NCBI GenBank assembly: GCA_002314265.1
Contig: DCEW01000076.1
Coordinates: forward strand, 7,606-24,033
Reading direction: 5' to 3'
DNA from: Flavobacteriales bacterium UBA1820
GTDB taxonomy: Bacteria; Bacteroidota; Bacteroidia; Flavobacteriales; UBA1820
DNA length: 16,428 bases
A program made the translations under genes and the position numbers. Under the pieces are notes generated by a model, which made no database searches, was not told where the DNA came from, and saw only the letters and a list, made by a program, of their open reading frames with translations. Shown here in pieces: positions 1-7,569 of this stretch (its first letter is position 1; each line of letters begins with the position of its first letter).

Positions 1-21
1 GACGAATGTATGCGGAATGTT

Positions 22-981
22 TTATTTCCGTTTGCGGGAAATAGCGCGTTCGGCCTTCGAAACGATGGCATCGGCATTGAGGTGGTATTTGGCCATCAGT
101 TCGGCCGGAGTGCCCGACTCGCCGAAGGTATCCATCACGGCGACGAATTCCTGCGGAACAGGCCGGTTGCGTACCAGTACCGAAGCGATGCTTTCGCCCA
201 GACCGCCTTTGATGTTGTGCTCTTCGGCGGAAACCAGACAGCCTGTTACGGCGATGGAGTCCAGGATGGCTTTCTCATCGAGCGGCTTGATGGTGTGCAT
301 GTCGATAACCTCGGCAGAGATGCCCCGGCCTTCGAGGATTTCGGCGGCCTTGAGCGCTTCCCAAACCAAATGACCGGTTGCTACGATGGTTACATCGCGC
401 CCTTCGGTGAGCCGGAGAGCTTTTCCGATCTCGAAAGGCTGGTCCTCGGGAATGAAGATGGGCACTTTCGGGCGGCCGAAGCGCAGGTACACCGGACCGA
501 CGTAGTCGGCGATGGCCAAGGTGGCGGCTTTGGTCTGGTTGTAGTCGCAGGGATTGATCACTACCATACCCGGCAGCATCTTCATCATCCCGATGTCTTC
601 GAGCGTTTGGTGGGTGGCTCCGTCTTCGCCCAGGGTGAGGCCGGCGTGCGAAGCGCAGATCTTGACGTTCTTGCCGGAGTAGGCTACGCTCTGGCGGATC
701 TGGTCGTAAACGCGGGCGGTGGAAAAATTGGCGAAGGTGCCGGTGAAGGGGATTTTCCCGCCGATGGTCATGCCGGCGGCGATGCCGATCATGTTGGCTT
801 CGGCGATGCCTACCTGGAAGAATCTGTCGGGATGCTCGGCGGCGAATTTGTCCATTTTGAGCGAACCGGTCAGGTCGGCGCACAAAGCGACCACATTCGG
901 GTTTTCATTGCCCAAGATGGCCAGCGCGTCGCCAAAACCGCTGCGGGTGTCGTTGTTGCCCAGTATTTCGTATTTTTTCAT
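22..981 (-). CDS. tkt: Transketolase, C-terminal subunit (pyrimidine-binding and C-terminal domains)
   Basis: This 319-residue protein corresponds to the second half of a full-length transketolase. It should pair with the N-terminal subunit encoded just upstream to transfer two-carbon ketol units in the non-oxidative pentose phosphate pathway in the cytoplasm. The stretch GIAEANMIGIAAG carries the conserved catalytic glutamate (about E61) that contacts the aminopyrimidine ring of thiamine diphosphate. GEDGATHQTLED (about 118-129) is the conserved substrate-pocket segment with its histidine (about H124). The last 120 residues match the transketolase C-terminal domain (the VIDMHTIKPLD region). 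The ATG at 981 lies 25 bases after the stop of the upstream subunit, so the two are almost certainly co-transcribed. The gene ends 21 bases from the window edge, so no terminator can be judged. A pyruvate dehydrogenase E1-beta or DXS identity is less likely because the partner is a clear transketolase N half. Confidence 0.93.
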   Translation of the reverse strand: MKKYEILGNNDTRSGFGDALAILGNENPNVVALCADLTGSLKMDKFAAEHPDRFFQVGIAEANMIGIAAGMTIGGKIPFTGTFANFSTARVYDQIRQSVAYSGKNVKICASHAGLTLGEDGATHQTLEDIGMMKMLPGMVVINPCDYNQTKAATLAIADYVGPVYLRFGRPKVPIFIPEDQPFEIGKALRLTEGRDVTIVATGHLVWEALKAAEILEGRGISAEVIDMHTIKPLDEKAILDSIAVTGCLVSAEEHNIKGGLGESIASVLVRNRPVPQEFVAVMDTFGESGTPAELMAKYHLNADAIVSKAERAISRKRK

Positions 982-1006
982 GTGTGGTGTGCCTTACGTG
1001 GTTGGA

Positions 1007-1858
1007 TTAATAGTCTCCCAGGACGGTTTCGGGATTCTGTGCGAGCGCTTTCTCGAGCTGTTCCTTGTTCGGCGCCTGCCCGTGCCATTTGTGGGTGTGC
1101 ATCATGAAGTCCACGCCGTTGCCCATCATTGTCTTCATGATCACGGCGATGGGGCGTCCTTTTCCGGTCATGGCTTTGGCTTTTTCGAGACCGAAGATCA
1201 CCTGCTCGACATCGTTGCCGTCGCCGATGTGTACCACGTCCCAGCCGAAAGCGCGGAATTTGTCTTCCAGGTTGCCCAGGGACATCACTTGGTCGGTCGT
1301 GCCGTCGATCTGGCAACCGTTGGCGTCGATGGTGGCCACAATGTTGTCCACGCCTTTCGATCCGGCGTACATGAGGGCTTCCCAGATTTGTCCTTCTTCC
1401 AGTTCCCCGTCGCCGTGCAGGGTATAGACCAAGTGTTTGTCTCCGTTGAGCTTTTTGGTCAGTGCTGCGCCGATGGCTACCGAGAGACCTTGTCCCAGCG
1501 ACCCGGAAGCCATACGGATGCCTGGAAGCCCTTCTTTGGTGGCGGGGTGACCTTGCAGGCGGGAGTTCAGCCGGCGGAATGTGGCCAGTTCCGATACGGG
1601 GAAATAACCGGTGCGCGCCAACACGGAATAGAGCAGGGCGGAGAGGTGGCCGTTGGACAGGAAAAAGAGATCCTGTTCCCGACCGTCGGGATCGAACGGC
1701 ACGGGGGTGTGCTCCATGACTTTGTTGAACAGGGCGACCATGAATTCCGTGGCACCGAGCGAGCCGCCCGGGTGTCCGGAGTTTACCGCTCCGATCATGC
1801 GCAGGATGTCTCTGCGGGTCTGCGTGCAGAGGTCTTTGAGGGTATATTTGGCTGACAT
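1007..1858 (-). CDS. tkt: Transketolase, N-terminal subunit (thiamine diphosphate-binding)
   Basis: This 283-residue protein matches the N-terminal, diphosphate-binding domain of transketolase. Visible family marks are SGHPGGSLGATE (H29), SNGHLS (H71), LQGHP (about 102-105), and the thiamine diphosphate/metal motif starting GDGELEEGQ (149-157) and closing at D179-N180. It is the first gene of a leftward operon with the C-terminal subunit. Split transketolases of about 280 plus 320 residues are common in anaerobic bacteria. The frame stays open upstream to about 2293, but I chose the ATG at 1858: the protein starting MSAKYTLKDL matches family N-termini, and a TAnnTTTG promoter element lies 33 bases upstream. 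The longer version would read through that promoter and a palindromic element. There is no Shine-Dalgarno site, only an A-rich leader. Confidence 0.93.
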   Translation of the reverse strand: MSAKYTLKDLCTQTRRDILRMIGAVNSGHPGGSLGATEFMVALFNKVMEHTPVPFDPDGREQDLFFLSNGHLSALLYSVLARTGYFPVSELATFRRLNSRLQGHPATKEGLPGIRMASGSLGQGLSVAIGAALTKKLNGDKHLVYTLHGDGELEEGQIWEALMYAGSKGVDNIVATIDANGCQIDGTTDQVMSLGNLEDKFRAFGWDVVHIGDGNDVEQVIFGLEKAKAMTGKGRPIAVIMKTMMGNGVDFMMHTHKWHGQAPNKEQLEKALAQNPETVLGDY

Positions 1859-1890
1859 TTTTTGGTATGAAAGGTTGATGTCTTGTCGTG

Positions 1891-1898
1891 CAAAGGTA
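1891..1898 (-). promoter_or_regulatory. Candidate -7 element for the transketolase operon
   Basis: On the minus strand this reads TACCTTTG, an exact match to the Bacteroidota -7 consensus TAnnTTTG, 33 bases upstream of the chosen ATG. No good -33 TTG is present at 19-22 bases; the nearest TTG is only 12 bases upstream. It is therefore called on one half-site plus position. Confidence 0.55.
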
Positions 1899-1938
1899 GT
1901 GCTTTGTTGGCAAATTCCCGCAGGTTTTTTCTCGAAAT

Positions 1939-2029
1939 ATCCCCAAGGACGGGCGTGCGCGCCCTTGGGGGCGCGCTTGCGGCCGTAAGGCTGCTCCCGG
2001 GCTGCGCCCGGTCGCCCGTCCTTGGGGAT
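1939..2029. repeat. 91-bp cloverleaf-forming inverted-repeat element between divergent promoters
   Basis: An exact 17-bp inverted repeat (1939-1955, ATCCCCAAGGACGGGCG, against 2013-2029) encloses three consecutive hairpins. P2 is 1957-1964/1969-1976, 8 bp with loop TTGG. P3 is 1979-1984/1989-1994, 6 bp including one G-T pair, with a GTAA loop. P4 is 1997-2002/2006-2011, 6 bp with loop TGC. Only six bases (1956, 1977-1978, 1995-1996, 2012) are left as linkers, so 85 of 91 bases lie in stems or their loops. The element sits between the -7 elements of the transketolase operon and of fmt and inside neither transcript. It may be a mobile palindromic repeat, a DNA-structure regulatory site, or an unrecognised RNA. 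The folds are read directly; any function is unknown. Confidence 0.8.
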
Positions 2030-2058
2030 CAAGCGGAGCGAGTTTTTCGCCCAATCTT

Positions 2059-2089
2059 TTGGCTGCAGCACCCCCAGTGCGTATCTTTG
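2059..2089 (+). promoter_or_regulatory. fmt promoter, Bacteroidota type
   Basis: TTG at 2059-2061 (within CTTTTGG) is followed after 20 bases by TATCTTTG at 2082-2089, matching the -33/-7 consensus of the Bacteroidota primary sigma factor. The fmt ATG lies 21 bases past the -7 element, giving a very short leader. Confidence 0.75.
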
Positions 2090-2110
2090 CCCGAAAAGAA
2101 ACCCCGAAGC

Positions 2111-3067
2111 ATGAAGGAAAAGAAAGACCTGCGCATCGTATTCATGGGCACCCCCCCCTTTGCCGTTGCGCAACTCGACGCCCTGTTGAACGCCGGCTAT
2201 CATATCGCCGCCGTCGTTACCGCCACCGACAAACCCGCCGGCCGCGGGAAGAAACTCACCCCCAGTGCCGTCAAGGAGTACGCCCAAGCACACGACCTAC
2301 CCCTTTTGCAGCCGGAAAAACTGCGGGACGAAACCTTCCTGCAACAGTTGAAAGCGCTCGAAGCCGACCTGTTCGTCGTCGTCGCCTTCCGCATGCTGCC
2401 CCGTGAAGTATGGAGCCTTCCCCCCTTGGGAACGTTCAATCTCCACGCCTCCCTCTTACCCGACTACCGCGGCGCCGCCCCCATCAACTGGGCCGTGATC
2501 AACGGAGAAACCCGCACCGGCCTCACCACCTTCCTGCTCGATGAAAACATCGACACCGGCGCCGTCCTCCTGCAGCGATCCCTGGACATCGCCCCCCAGG
2601 ACGATTTCGGAAGCCTCTACCAGCGCCTGGCCGAAATGGGACGGGAACTCGTGGTCGAAACCGTCGAACAGCTCCGCCAAGGAACCGCCACCCCCCAGGC
2701 GCAACCCGCCCAAGCCTCGTCCAAACCCGCCCCGAAGATCTTCAAACCTGACACCCTCATCCGCTGGACGCGCAGTGCCCGCCAAGTCGTAGACCTGGTG
2801 CGCGGACTCTCGCCTGCACCCGGAGCCTATACCCTGTTGTGGACCAAAGGCGAACCCCTTACCCTGAAAGTCTACAAAGCCGCCGTAACGGACATCCCCA
2901 CCGAGGGGTATTACGGACAGGTGCATATCGAGGGCAAACGCCTGCTGGCCGGCTGTGCCGACCGCTTTATTGCATTGGAGGAAGTACAGCCCGAAGGCAA
3001 AAAGCGGATGGCCGTAGCGGATTTTCTCAACGGATTCCGCCCCGGGGGGGACGAGCGTTTTTTGTAA
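2111..3067 (+). CDS. fmt: Methionyl-tRNA formyltransferase
   Basis: This 318-residue enzyme formylates the amino group of Met-tRNAfMet using 10-formyltetrahydrofolate, producing the initiator tRNA for translation. The N-terminal formyltransferase domain (about 1-190) shows MGTPPFA (12-18), PAGRGKK (42-48), and the catalytic motif NLHASLLPDYRGAAPI with N110 and H112; the third catalytic residue is most likely D148 in NIDTG. A linker rich in Pro, Ala, Lys and Gln (about 192-212) precedes the C-terminal tRNA-binding domain (about 213-312, IRWTRSARQVVDLVRGLSPAPGAY). Length is normal for the family. The ATG at 2111 follows a strong promoter. A run of eight C at 2151-2158 lies in codons 14-16. The 3' end overlaps the convergent recQ by 41 bp. 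Codons ending in C are prominent. Confidence 0.96.
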   Translation: MKEKKDLRIVFMGTPPFAVAQLDALLNAGYHIAAVVTATDKPAGRGKKLTPSAVKEYAQAHDLPLLQPEKLRDETFLQQLKALEADLFVVVAFRMLPREVWSLPPLGTFNLHASLLPDYRGAAPINWAVINGETRTGLTTFLLDENIDTGAVLLQRSLDIAPQDDFGSLYQRLAEMGRELVVETVEQLRQGTATPQAQPAQASSKPAPKIFKPDTLIRWTRSARQVVDLVRGLSPAPGAYTLLWTKGEPLTLKVYKAAVTDIPTEGYYGQVHIEGKRLLAGCADRFIALEEVQPEGKKRMAVADFLNGFRPGGDERFL

Positions 3068-4931
3068 GGAAAAATTTCCCCCGTCCGTCGAATTCCACCA
3101 CACCCGCATCCATCTGCTCCCGCAGCGCCTCGATGGTCTGTTCGAGGCTCATCCCCGTTGCCTCGGCCAGCGCCTTGGCCGAAAGGGACTTCCCGCTCAG
3201 GGCCTGCTCGAGGGGAGTAGACCCGTGCAGGCTTTTCAGACAGTTGTCGCACACCCGGCAGTCGTCCGGACGATCCTCTCCGAAGTAGTGTTCGATCCAC
3301 CGCGCCCGACATCCCCGGGTGCGGAGATAATCCTCCATCTTTTCTACCCGTTCCTTCCGTCGGGCGGCCGACAGCCGGATGGTCCTTTCCAACAGTTCCC
3401 CCACCGCCCGGTCGCAGCGCGAGGAGCAGAAGTAGAGCGGGCGGAACCGCTTGGCCGGAAAGTATTCGATCATATTCCACTCGGAAAGCCTCTCGAGCGC
3501 TTCCAGAAAATCCTGTACACTCGCCTCGGCCAGGGAAGCCACCTGCTGCGGGTCGATCGGGCACGGATAACTGAAAATCCCCTCGCAACTGCGGGCCAAG
3601 GCTTCCAGCGTGCGGGCCGCCACCCCCTGGTCCAGTTGCCGGCATTCGTCCGGCGAGGCCAGAATGCGCACCCGGGGGACGAGGTTTTCGCCTTCCGGAA
3701 AGACAAGAACCCCCGTGCGCACCAACATATCCAAAGCCCCCCGCACCTCGGCCTCCGGCAGGGGGCAACGCGCAAAGAAATCCTCGGGCGAAAACGTGTA
3801 TTTTCCATCCGGGGCCTCGCCTTCACCCAATCCGCAGTACGCGCAGAGCAGCCGGTACACCTTCAGCACCTCTTCCGGGGCGAGCCCTGCCGAACTGCGG
3901 CGGCGCAGGGTCGCGATCGCCTTACGGTCGTAGAGGATCACCGCCCGACAGGGACGGCTGTCGCGTCCCGCCCGTCCGGCCTGTTGGAAATAATCCTCCG
4001 GGGAAGGAGGGATGTACCGGTGCACCACCAGCCGCACATCCGCCTTGTCGATCCCCATGCCGAACGCATTGGTAGCCACCATCACGCGCTTTTCTCCCTC
4101 GATCCACTTGCGCAAAGCCCGCGAGCGGATCGAAGCGGACAAGCCCGCGTGGTATTCTCCGGCCGAGATGCCGTTTTCTTCCAGCATCCGCGCCGTGGCC
4201 AGCACCTCGGCACGCGTACCGCAATACACGATGGCGCACCCTTGCGGGTCTTCCCACAGCAGTTCCAGCAACTCGGTGGCGACCGATTCGTTTTCCACCA
4301 CCTGGTAGGAAATGTTTTCCCGGCGGAACGACTCGCGCACCACCTGGAAATCCTCGGCAAAACGCAGGCTTCGGCAGATATCGGCCGCCGTTTCTCGGGT
4401 AGCGGTAGCCGTGAGGGCGATCGTAGGAACGGGGAAGAAATCCCTCGCCCGGACGATCTCGCGGTAAGCCGGGCGGAAGTCGTGCCCCCATTGGGAGATG
4501 CAGTGCGCCTCGTCCACCGCCAGGAGCGACACCGGCAGGTAGCGTGCCATCCGCGCAAAACTCTCGGTGGTGATGCGTTCGGGCGTGAGATACAGGAGCT
4601 TGAGCGCCCCGTTCGCCGCCTGGTCGAGGCGCAGGGCGATCTCGGAAGCCGGAAGCGAACTGTTGATGCAGGCAGCCGGGATCCCTTTTCGGGAGAGGGC
4701 TTTCACCTGGTCTTCCATCAGGGCAATGAGCGGGGATACGACCAGCGTTACCCCGTCGAGCAGCAAGGCCGGTATCTGATAGCACACCGATTTGCCTCCG
4801 CCGGTAGGCAGGATGGCCAAGGTATCCCGAGCAGCCAATACCGCTTCGATGGCCTTGCGTTGGGCAGGGCGCAGACTCTCATGCCCCCAGTAGCGGCGTA
4901 GGAGTTCATCGGCATCGGCGGTCGTTTTCAT
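3027..4931 (-). CDS. recQ: RecQ-family ATP-dependent DNA helicase (no HRDC domain)
   Basis: This 634-residue 3'-5' DNA helicase is expected to act in recombination and replication-fork repair. Helicase motifs run in order: the Q-motif region (RPAQRKAIEAV), Walker A TGGGKS (43-48), DEAH (140-143), TATAT (174-178), and motif VI QQAGRAGRD (316-324). Residues of about 350-500 form an alpha/beta segment that separates the helicase core from the zinc site. The zinc ligands are C541, C558, C561 and C564 (the CRVCDNC cluster). About 70 residues follow, resembling a short winged-helix tail (SAKALAEATGMSLEQTIEALREQ). There is no C-terminal HRDC domain, unlike E. coli RecQ. It lies 79 bases downstream of the membrane-protein gene and is probably the last gene of the phoH cluster. 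Its stop lies inside the end of fmt on the other strand. Confidence 0.93.
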   Translation of the reverse strand: MKTTADADELLRRYWGHESLRPAQRKAIEAVLAARDTLAILPTGGGKSVCYQIPALLLDGVTLVVSPLIALMEDQVKALSRKGIPAACINSSLPASEIALRLDQAANGALKLLYLTPERITTESFARMARYLPVSLLAVDEAHCISQWGHDFRPAYREIVRARDFFPVPTIALTATATRETAADICRSLRFAEDFQVVRESFRRENISYQVVENESVATELLELLWEDPQGCAIVYCGTRAEVLATARMLEENGISAGEYHAGLSASIRSRALRKWIEGEKRVMVATNAFGMGIDKADVRLVVHRYIPPSPEDYFQQAGRAGRDSRPCRAVILYDRKAIATLRRRSSAGLAPEEVLKVYRLLCAYCGLGEGEAPDGKYTFSPEDFFARCPLPEAEVRGALDMLVRTGVLVFPEGENLVPRVRILASPDECRQLDQGVAARTLEALARSCEGIFSYPCPIDPQQVASLAEASVQDFLEALERLSEWNMIEYFPAKRFRPLYFCSSRCDRAVGELLERTIRLSAARRKERVEKMEDYLRTRGCRARWIEHYFGEDRPDDCRVCDNCLKSLHGSTPLEQALSGKSLSAKALAEATGMSLEQTIEALREQMDAGVVEFDGRGKFFLTKNARPPRGGIR

Positions 4932-5010
4932 CGGTCGGTAGAGGTTTTGGGGGGCTTTGCCAGTCTTTTTCTCCGTTTTTCTGTCGGCTTCATTTCCCCG
5001 CCGGAGCGGA

Positions 5011-5460
5011 TCAGACGGCGGAAGTAACGGCCAACTGGGTGAAGACGATCAGGTAGTAGCGCAGCGTTTTCCCGGTGGCCGAAGTAAGCAGTGTTCCTAT
5101 CCACGAGCAGTGCAGGCTTCCCAGAGCGATCATCACCACGTCGCCGATGACGGGCATGAATCCCAGAAAGCCCAGCAGGAATCCATAGCGATGGGCGTAA
5201 GGGTACATCCGATCCAACTTTTCGGGCGGGATCTTCATCCAGCGGCATACCTTCTTGATCTCAAAGAAATACCCCAGGAAGTAGCTGGTCATGCCTCCCA
5301 GGGTATTTCCCGCTGCGGCAGCCCAGAGAGCCGCCCAGGGATCGGCGCCGGCTGCCACGACCGCCACCAGGACGATCTCAGAAGCCAGCGGCAGGATGGT
5401 CGCCGCCAGAAACGAGGCGAGGAAGAGCCCCCATACCCCGTATTCGGCCAGCAGTTCCAT
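5011..5460 (-). CDS. YqaA-like small membrane protein of the DedA/VTT (SNARE-associated) superfamily
   Basis: The 149-residue protein has several hydrophobic segments: about 8-37 (VWGLFLASFLAATILPLASE onward), 41-66 (containing GNTLGGMTSYFLGY), 91-113 and 120-148. The patterns LPLASE, AAAGNTLGGMTSYFLGY and GFMPVIGDVVMIALG are typical of the YqaA branch of the DedA/VTT superfamily, whose better-studied members affect membrane lipid transport or undecaprenyl-phosphate recycling. The precise role here is unknown. The start ATG shares its A with the TAA stop of purC (TAATG at 5458-5462), so translational coupling is likely and fixes the start. A longer reading in the same frame would extend deep into purC and is not credible. 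Confidence 0.85.
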   Translation of the reverse strand: MELLAEYGVWGLFLASFLAATILPLASEIVLVAVVAAGADPWAALWAAAAGNTLGGMTSYFLGYFFEIKKVCRWMKIPPEKLDRMYPYAHRYGFLLGFLGFMPVIGDVVMIALGSLHCSWIGTLLTSATGKTLRYYLIVFTQLAVTSAV

Positions 5461-6404
5461 TACAGACGGGCGAGGAATTCCACCGTCCGGGCCTCGATGC
5501 CTTCGGGGCTTTCTCCGATGAACTTCTCTCCCATGATGTGCTCGTAGAGTTCGATGTAGCGTGCCGAAATGCCTTCGACCACTTGCGGGGTCATGGTCGG
5601 AACCTGTTGTCCGGCTTGTCCCTGGAAGCCTTCGGCCATGAGCCATTCGCGGACGAATTCCTTGGAGAGCTGTTTCTGCGGTTCGCCTTTGGCCTGACGC
5701 TCGGCATAGCCCTCGGCGTAGAAGTAGCGCGAGGAATCCGGCGTGTGGATCTCGTCGATCAGGGTGATGACCCCGTTTTGATCCTTGCCGAACTCGTACT
5801 TGGTATCCACCAGGATCAGTCCGCGCTGGGCAGCGATCTCCGTCCCGCGTTCGAACAGGCGGTAGGTGTATTTTTCGAGTTCGTCGTAGTCCTTTTCACT
5901 CACCAGGCCGTGGGCGATGATCTCCTGCCGCGAGATGTCTTCGTCGTGTGCACCGAGGTCTTCCTTGGTCGTCGGGGTGATGATGGGGTGGGGCAGGCGG
6001 TCGTTTTCCTTGAGACCCTCGGGCAGTTCGACTCCGCAGAGAGTTCTCCGGCCGGCCTTGTACTCGCGCCATGCGTGTCCCGAGAGGTATCCGCGGATGA
6101 CCATTTCGACTTTGAAGGGGTTGCAACGGCGTCCTACCGTAACAGCCGGATGGGGCGTGCCGAGGATCCAGTTGGGCAGGATGTCCGAGGTCAGCTCCAT
6201 GAAACGGGTGGCGATGCGGCTGAGCACCTGTCCTTTGTACGGAATGGCTTCGGGCAGTACCACGTCGAAGGCCGAGATGCGGTCGGTGGCTACCATGACC
6301 AGAATGTCGTTGTCCAGGGTGTACACGTCGCGTACTTTGCCGCGAAAGAGCGATTTCTGTCCCGGGAGGTTGAAGTGGGTTTCTTTCAGAGTGTTGGGTG
6401 TCAT
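5460..6404 (-). CDS. purC: Phosphoribosylaminoimidazole-succinocarboxamide (SAICAR) synthase
   Basis: This 314-residue enzyme of de novo purine synthesis joins CAIR and aspartate with ATP to give SAICAR in the cytoplasm. Conserved marks are [13 protein letters not shown] (20-32, nucleotide-binding start), [20 protein letters not shown] (39-58), [16 protein letters not shown] (about 99-114), and LVDTKYEFG with [14 protein letters not shown] (about 198-228). At 314 residues it is the long form, larger than the roughly 237-residue E. coli enzyme, with C-terminal extra sequence. It starts one base after the phoH stop and its own stop overlaps the next gene's ATG, so it sits in the middle of a tightly packed operon. 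No other purine genes are adjacent. Confidence 0.96.
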   Translation of the reverse strand: MTPNTLKETHFNLPGQKSLFRGKVRDVYTLDNDILVMVATDRISAFDVVLPEAIPYKGQVLSRIATRFMELTSDILPNWILGTPHPAVTVGRRCNPFKVEMVIRGYLSGHAWREYKAGRRTLCGVELPEGLKENDRLPHPIITPTTKEDLGAHDEDISRQEIIAHGLVSEKDYDELEKYTYRLFERGTEIAAQRGLILVDTKYEFGKDQNGVITLIDEIHTPDSSRYFYAEGYAERQAKGEPQKQLSKEFVREWLMAEGFQGQAGQQVPTMTPQVVEGISARYIELYEHIMGEKFIGESPEGIEARTVEFLARL

Positions 6405-6405
6405 G

Positions 6406-7365
6406 TTATTCCAGATTTTTTTGTTCCAAGTGTTTGTATGCGTCGATGATGTCTTTTACCAGCGGGTGGCGGATCACATCCCGTTCGTCCAACTGAACGA
6501 AAGCGATGTCCCGGATGCCGGAAAGCAGGCGCAGGGCTTCGGCCAAGCCGGACTTTTGGCGCGGGGGCAAGTCCACCTGCCCCGGATCGCCGGTGATGAT
6601 GAATTTGGCATTGGGTCCCATGCGGGTGAGGAACATCTTCATCTGCATCGGGGTCGTGTTCTGCGCTTCGTCCAGGATCACGAAAGCACCGTCCAGCGTG
6701 CGTCCCCGCATGTAGGCCAGGGGAGCGATCTGGATCACGCCCTTTTCCATATACCCGGACAGCTTTTCTCCCGGGATCATGTCGCGCAGGGCATCGTAGA
6801 GCGGCTGGAGGTAAGGGTCCAGTTTTTCCTTGACGTCGCCCGGGAGAAAACCCAGGCTCTCGCCCGCTTCCACAGCCGGGCGGGTCAGAATGATGCGGCG
6901 CACCTCCTTGTCCCGCAGGGCGCGTACGGCCAGAGCCACGCTGGTGTAGGTCTTTCCCGTACCGGCCGGGCCGACGGCAAAGAGCATGTCGTGCCGGCGG
7001 ATGGCTTCCACGATCTTCTGCTGGTTGGGACTGTGTGCCTTGATGGGCTGTCCGGAGGCTCCGTGCAGGATGATGCCTTCCTTTTCCCGGCGGGCGCGTT
7101 CCAGGTCGGAGTCACTCTCCAGGATGCGTTCCACGGCCAGCCGAGGCAGCGAATTGTACCGGTGGAGGTAGGCCGTCAGGCGGTTGACCTTTTTTTCAAA
7201 CTCGTCCAGGACTTCTTCTTCGCCCAGGGCGATCAGGGAATTGCCCCGGCCCACGATCTTGAGTTTTGGAAAATACGTGACCAGCAGGCGGAGATTTTCG
7301 TCCCGAGGTCCGAAAAATTCGGCCGGCGAGATGTCCTCCAGGGGCAGGGTACGCTGATTTTCCAT
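6406..7365 (-). CDS. phoH: PhoH-like ATPase
   Basis: This 319-residue cytoplasmic protein belongs to the PhoH/PhoH-L family, P-loop ATPases linked to RNA metabolism and, in some bacteria, to phosphate stress; the exact cellular role is not settled. Walker A GPAGTGKT is at 132-139 and Walker B VILDEAQN at 229-236. The flanking family signatures [17 protein letters not shown] (161-177) and [13 protein letters not shown] (255-267) are present. The N-terminal 100 residues resemble the small KH-like region of long PhoH proteins ([15 protein letters not shown]). I chose ATG 7365; an upstream in-frame TTG at 7386 is also open but begins with a non-homologous stretch. It is the first gene of the phoH-purC-yqaA-like-recQ cluster and has a promoter about 50 bases upstream. 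No Pho-box was recognised. Confidence 0.93.
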   Translation of the reverse strand: MENQRTLPLEDISPAEFFGPRDENLRLLVTYFPKLKIVGRGNSLIALGEEEVLDEFEKKVNRLTAYLHRYNSLPRLAVERILESDSDLERARREKEGIILHGASGQPIKAHSPNQQKIVEAIRRHDMLFAVGPAGTGKTYTSVALAVRALRDKEVRRIILTRPAVEAGESLGFLPGDVKEKLDPYLQPLYDALRDMIPGEKLSGYMEKGVIQIAPLAYMRGRTLDGAFVILDEAQNTTPMQMKMFLTRMGPNAKFIITGDPGQVDLPPRQKSGLAEALRLLSGIRDIAFVQLDERDVIRHPLVKDIIDAYKHLEQKNLE

Positions 7366-7414
7366 GTTTTGTCCGGTTTTCGGCAAGGCGGGTGAAAAGG
7401 TTTTTTACAACCCA

Positions 7415-7447
7415 CAAAATTACGCAAAAGTTGCGGTATGATTTCAA
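7415..7447 (-). promoter_or_regulatory. Promoter of the phoH-purC operon
   Basis: On the minus strand, TTG (7445-7447) is followed after 22 bases by TAATTTTG (7415-7422), matching the Bacteroidota -33/-7 consensus. The phoH ATG is about 50 bases downstream. The promoter is divergent from xth. Confidence 0.65.
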
Positions 7448-7538
7448 GGGGGAGGGTGCTTTTGGGAAAATAAAAATCGGCTGTCGGAGCAGGCGGACAT
7501 TCCGGGGGAGAAAGTGCGACGGTTCGGCAGGATTTGCT

Positions 7539-7546
7539 TACCTTTG
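7539..7546 (+). promoter_or_regulatory. Candidate -7 element for xth
   Basis: TACCTTTG is an exact TAnnTTTG match, 23 bases before the ATG at 7570. A clear -33 TTG is lacking. The element argues against starting the protein at the upstream in-frame codon at 7534. Confidence 0.6.
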
Positions 7547-7569
7547 GACAAAACATACGGACAAAATTT

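Noticed and set aside
1939..2029. tRNA or tRNA-like gene reading of the cloverleaf
   Set aside because: The outer stem is 17 bp, there is no 7-base anticodon loop or GTTCRA T-loop, and no CCA-side geometry. The resemblance is only topological.
1859..2293. N-terminal extension of the transketolase N subunit (open frame up to 2293)
   Set aside because: The extension reads through the cloverleaf element and the -7 promoter element and has no resemblance to transketolase. The ATG at 1858 fits family N-termini.
3225..4901. Long open frame on the plus strand opposite recQ
   Set aside because: It is a shadow of recQ, whose helicase motifs are unmistakable on the minus strand.
7366..7386. TTG start for phoH at 7386
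   Set aside because: It adds only seven non-conserved residues; ATG 7365 is a normal start at the family position.
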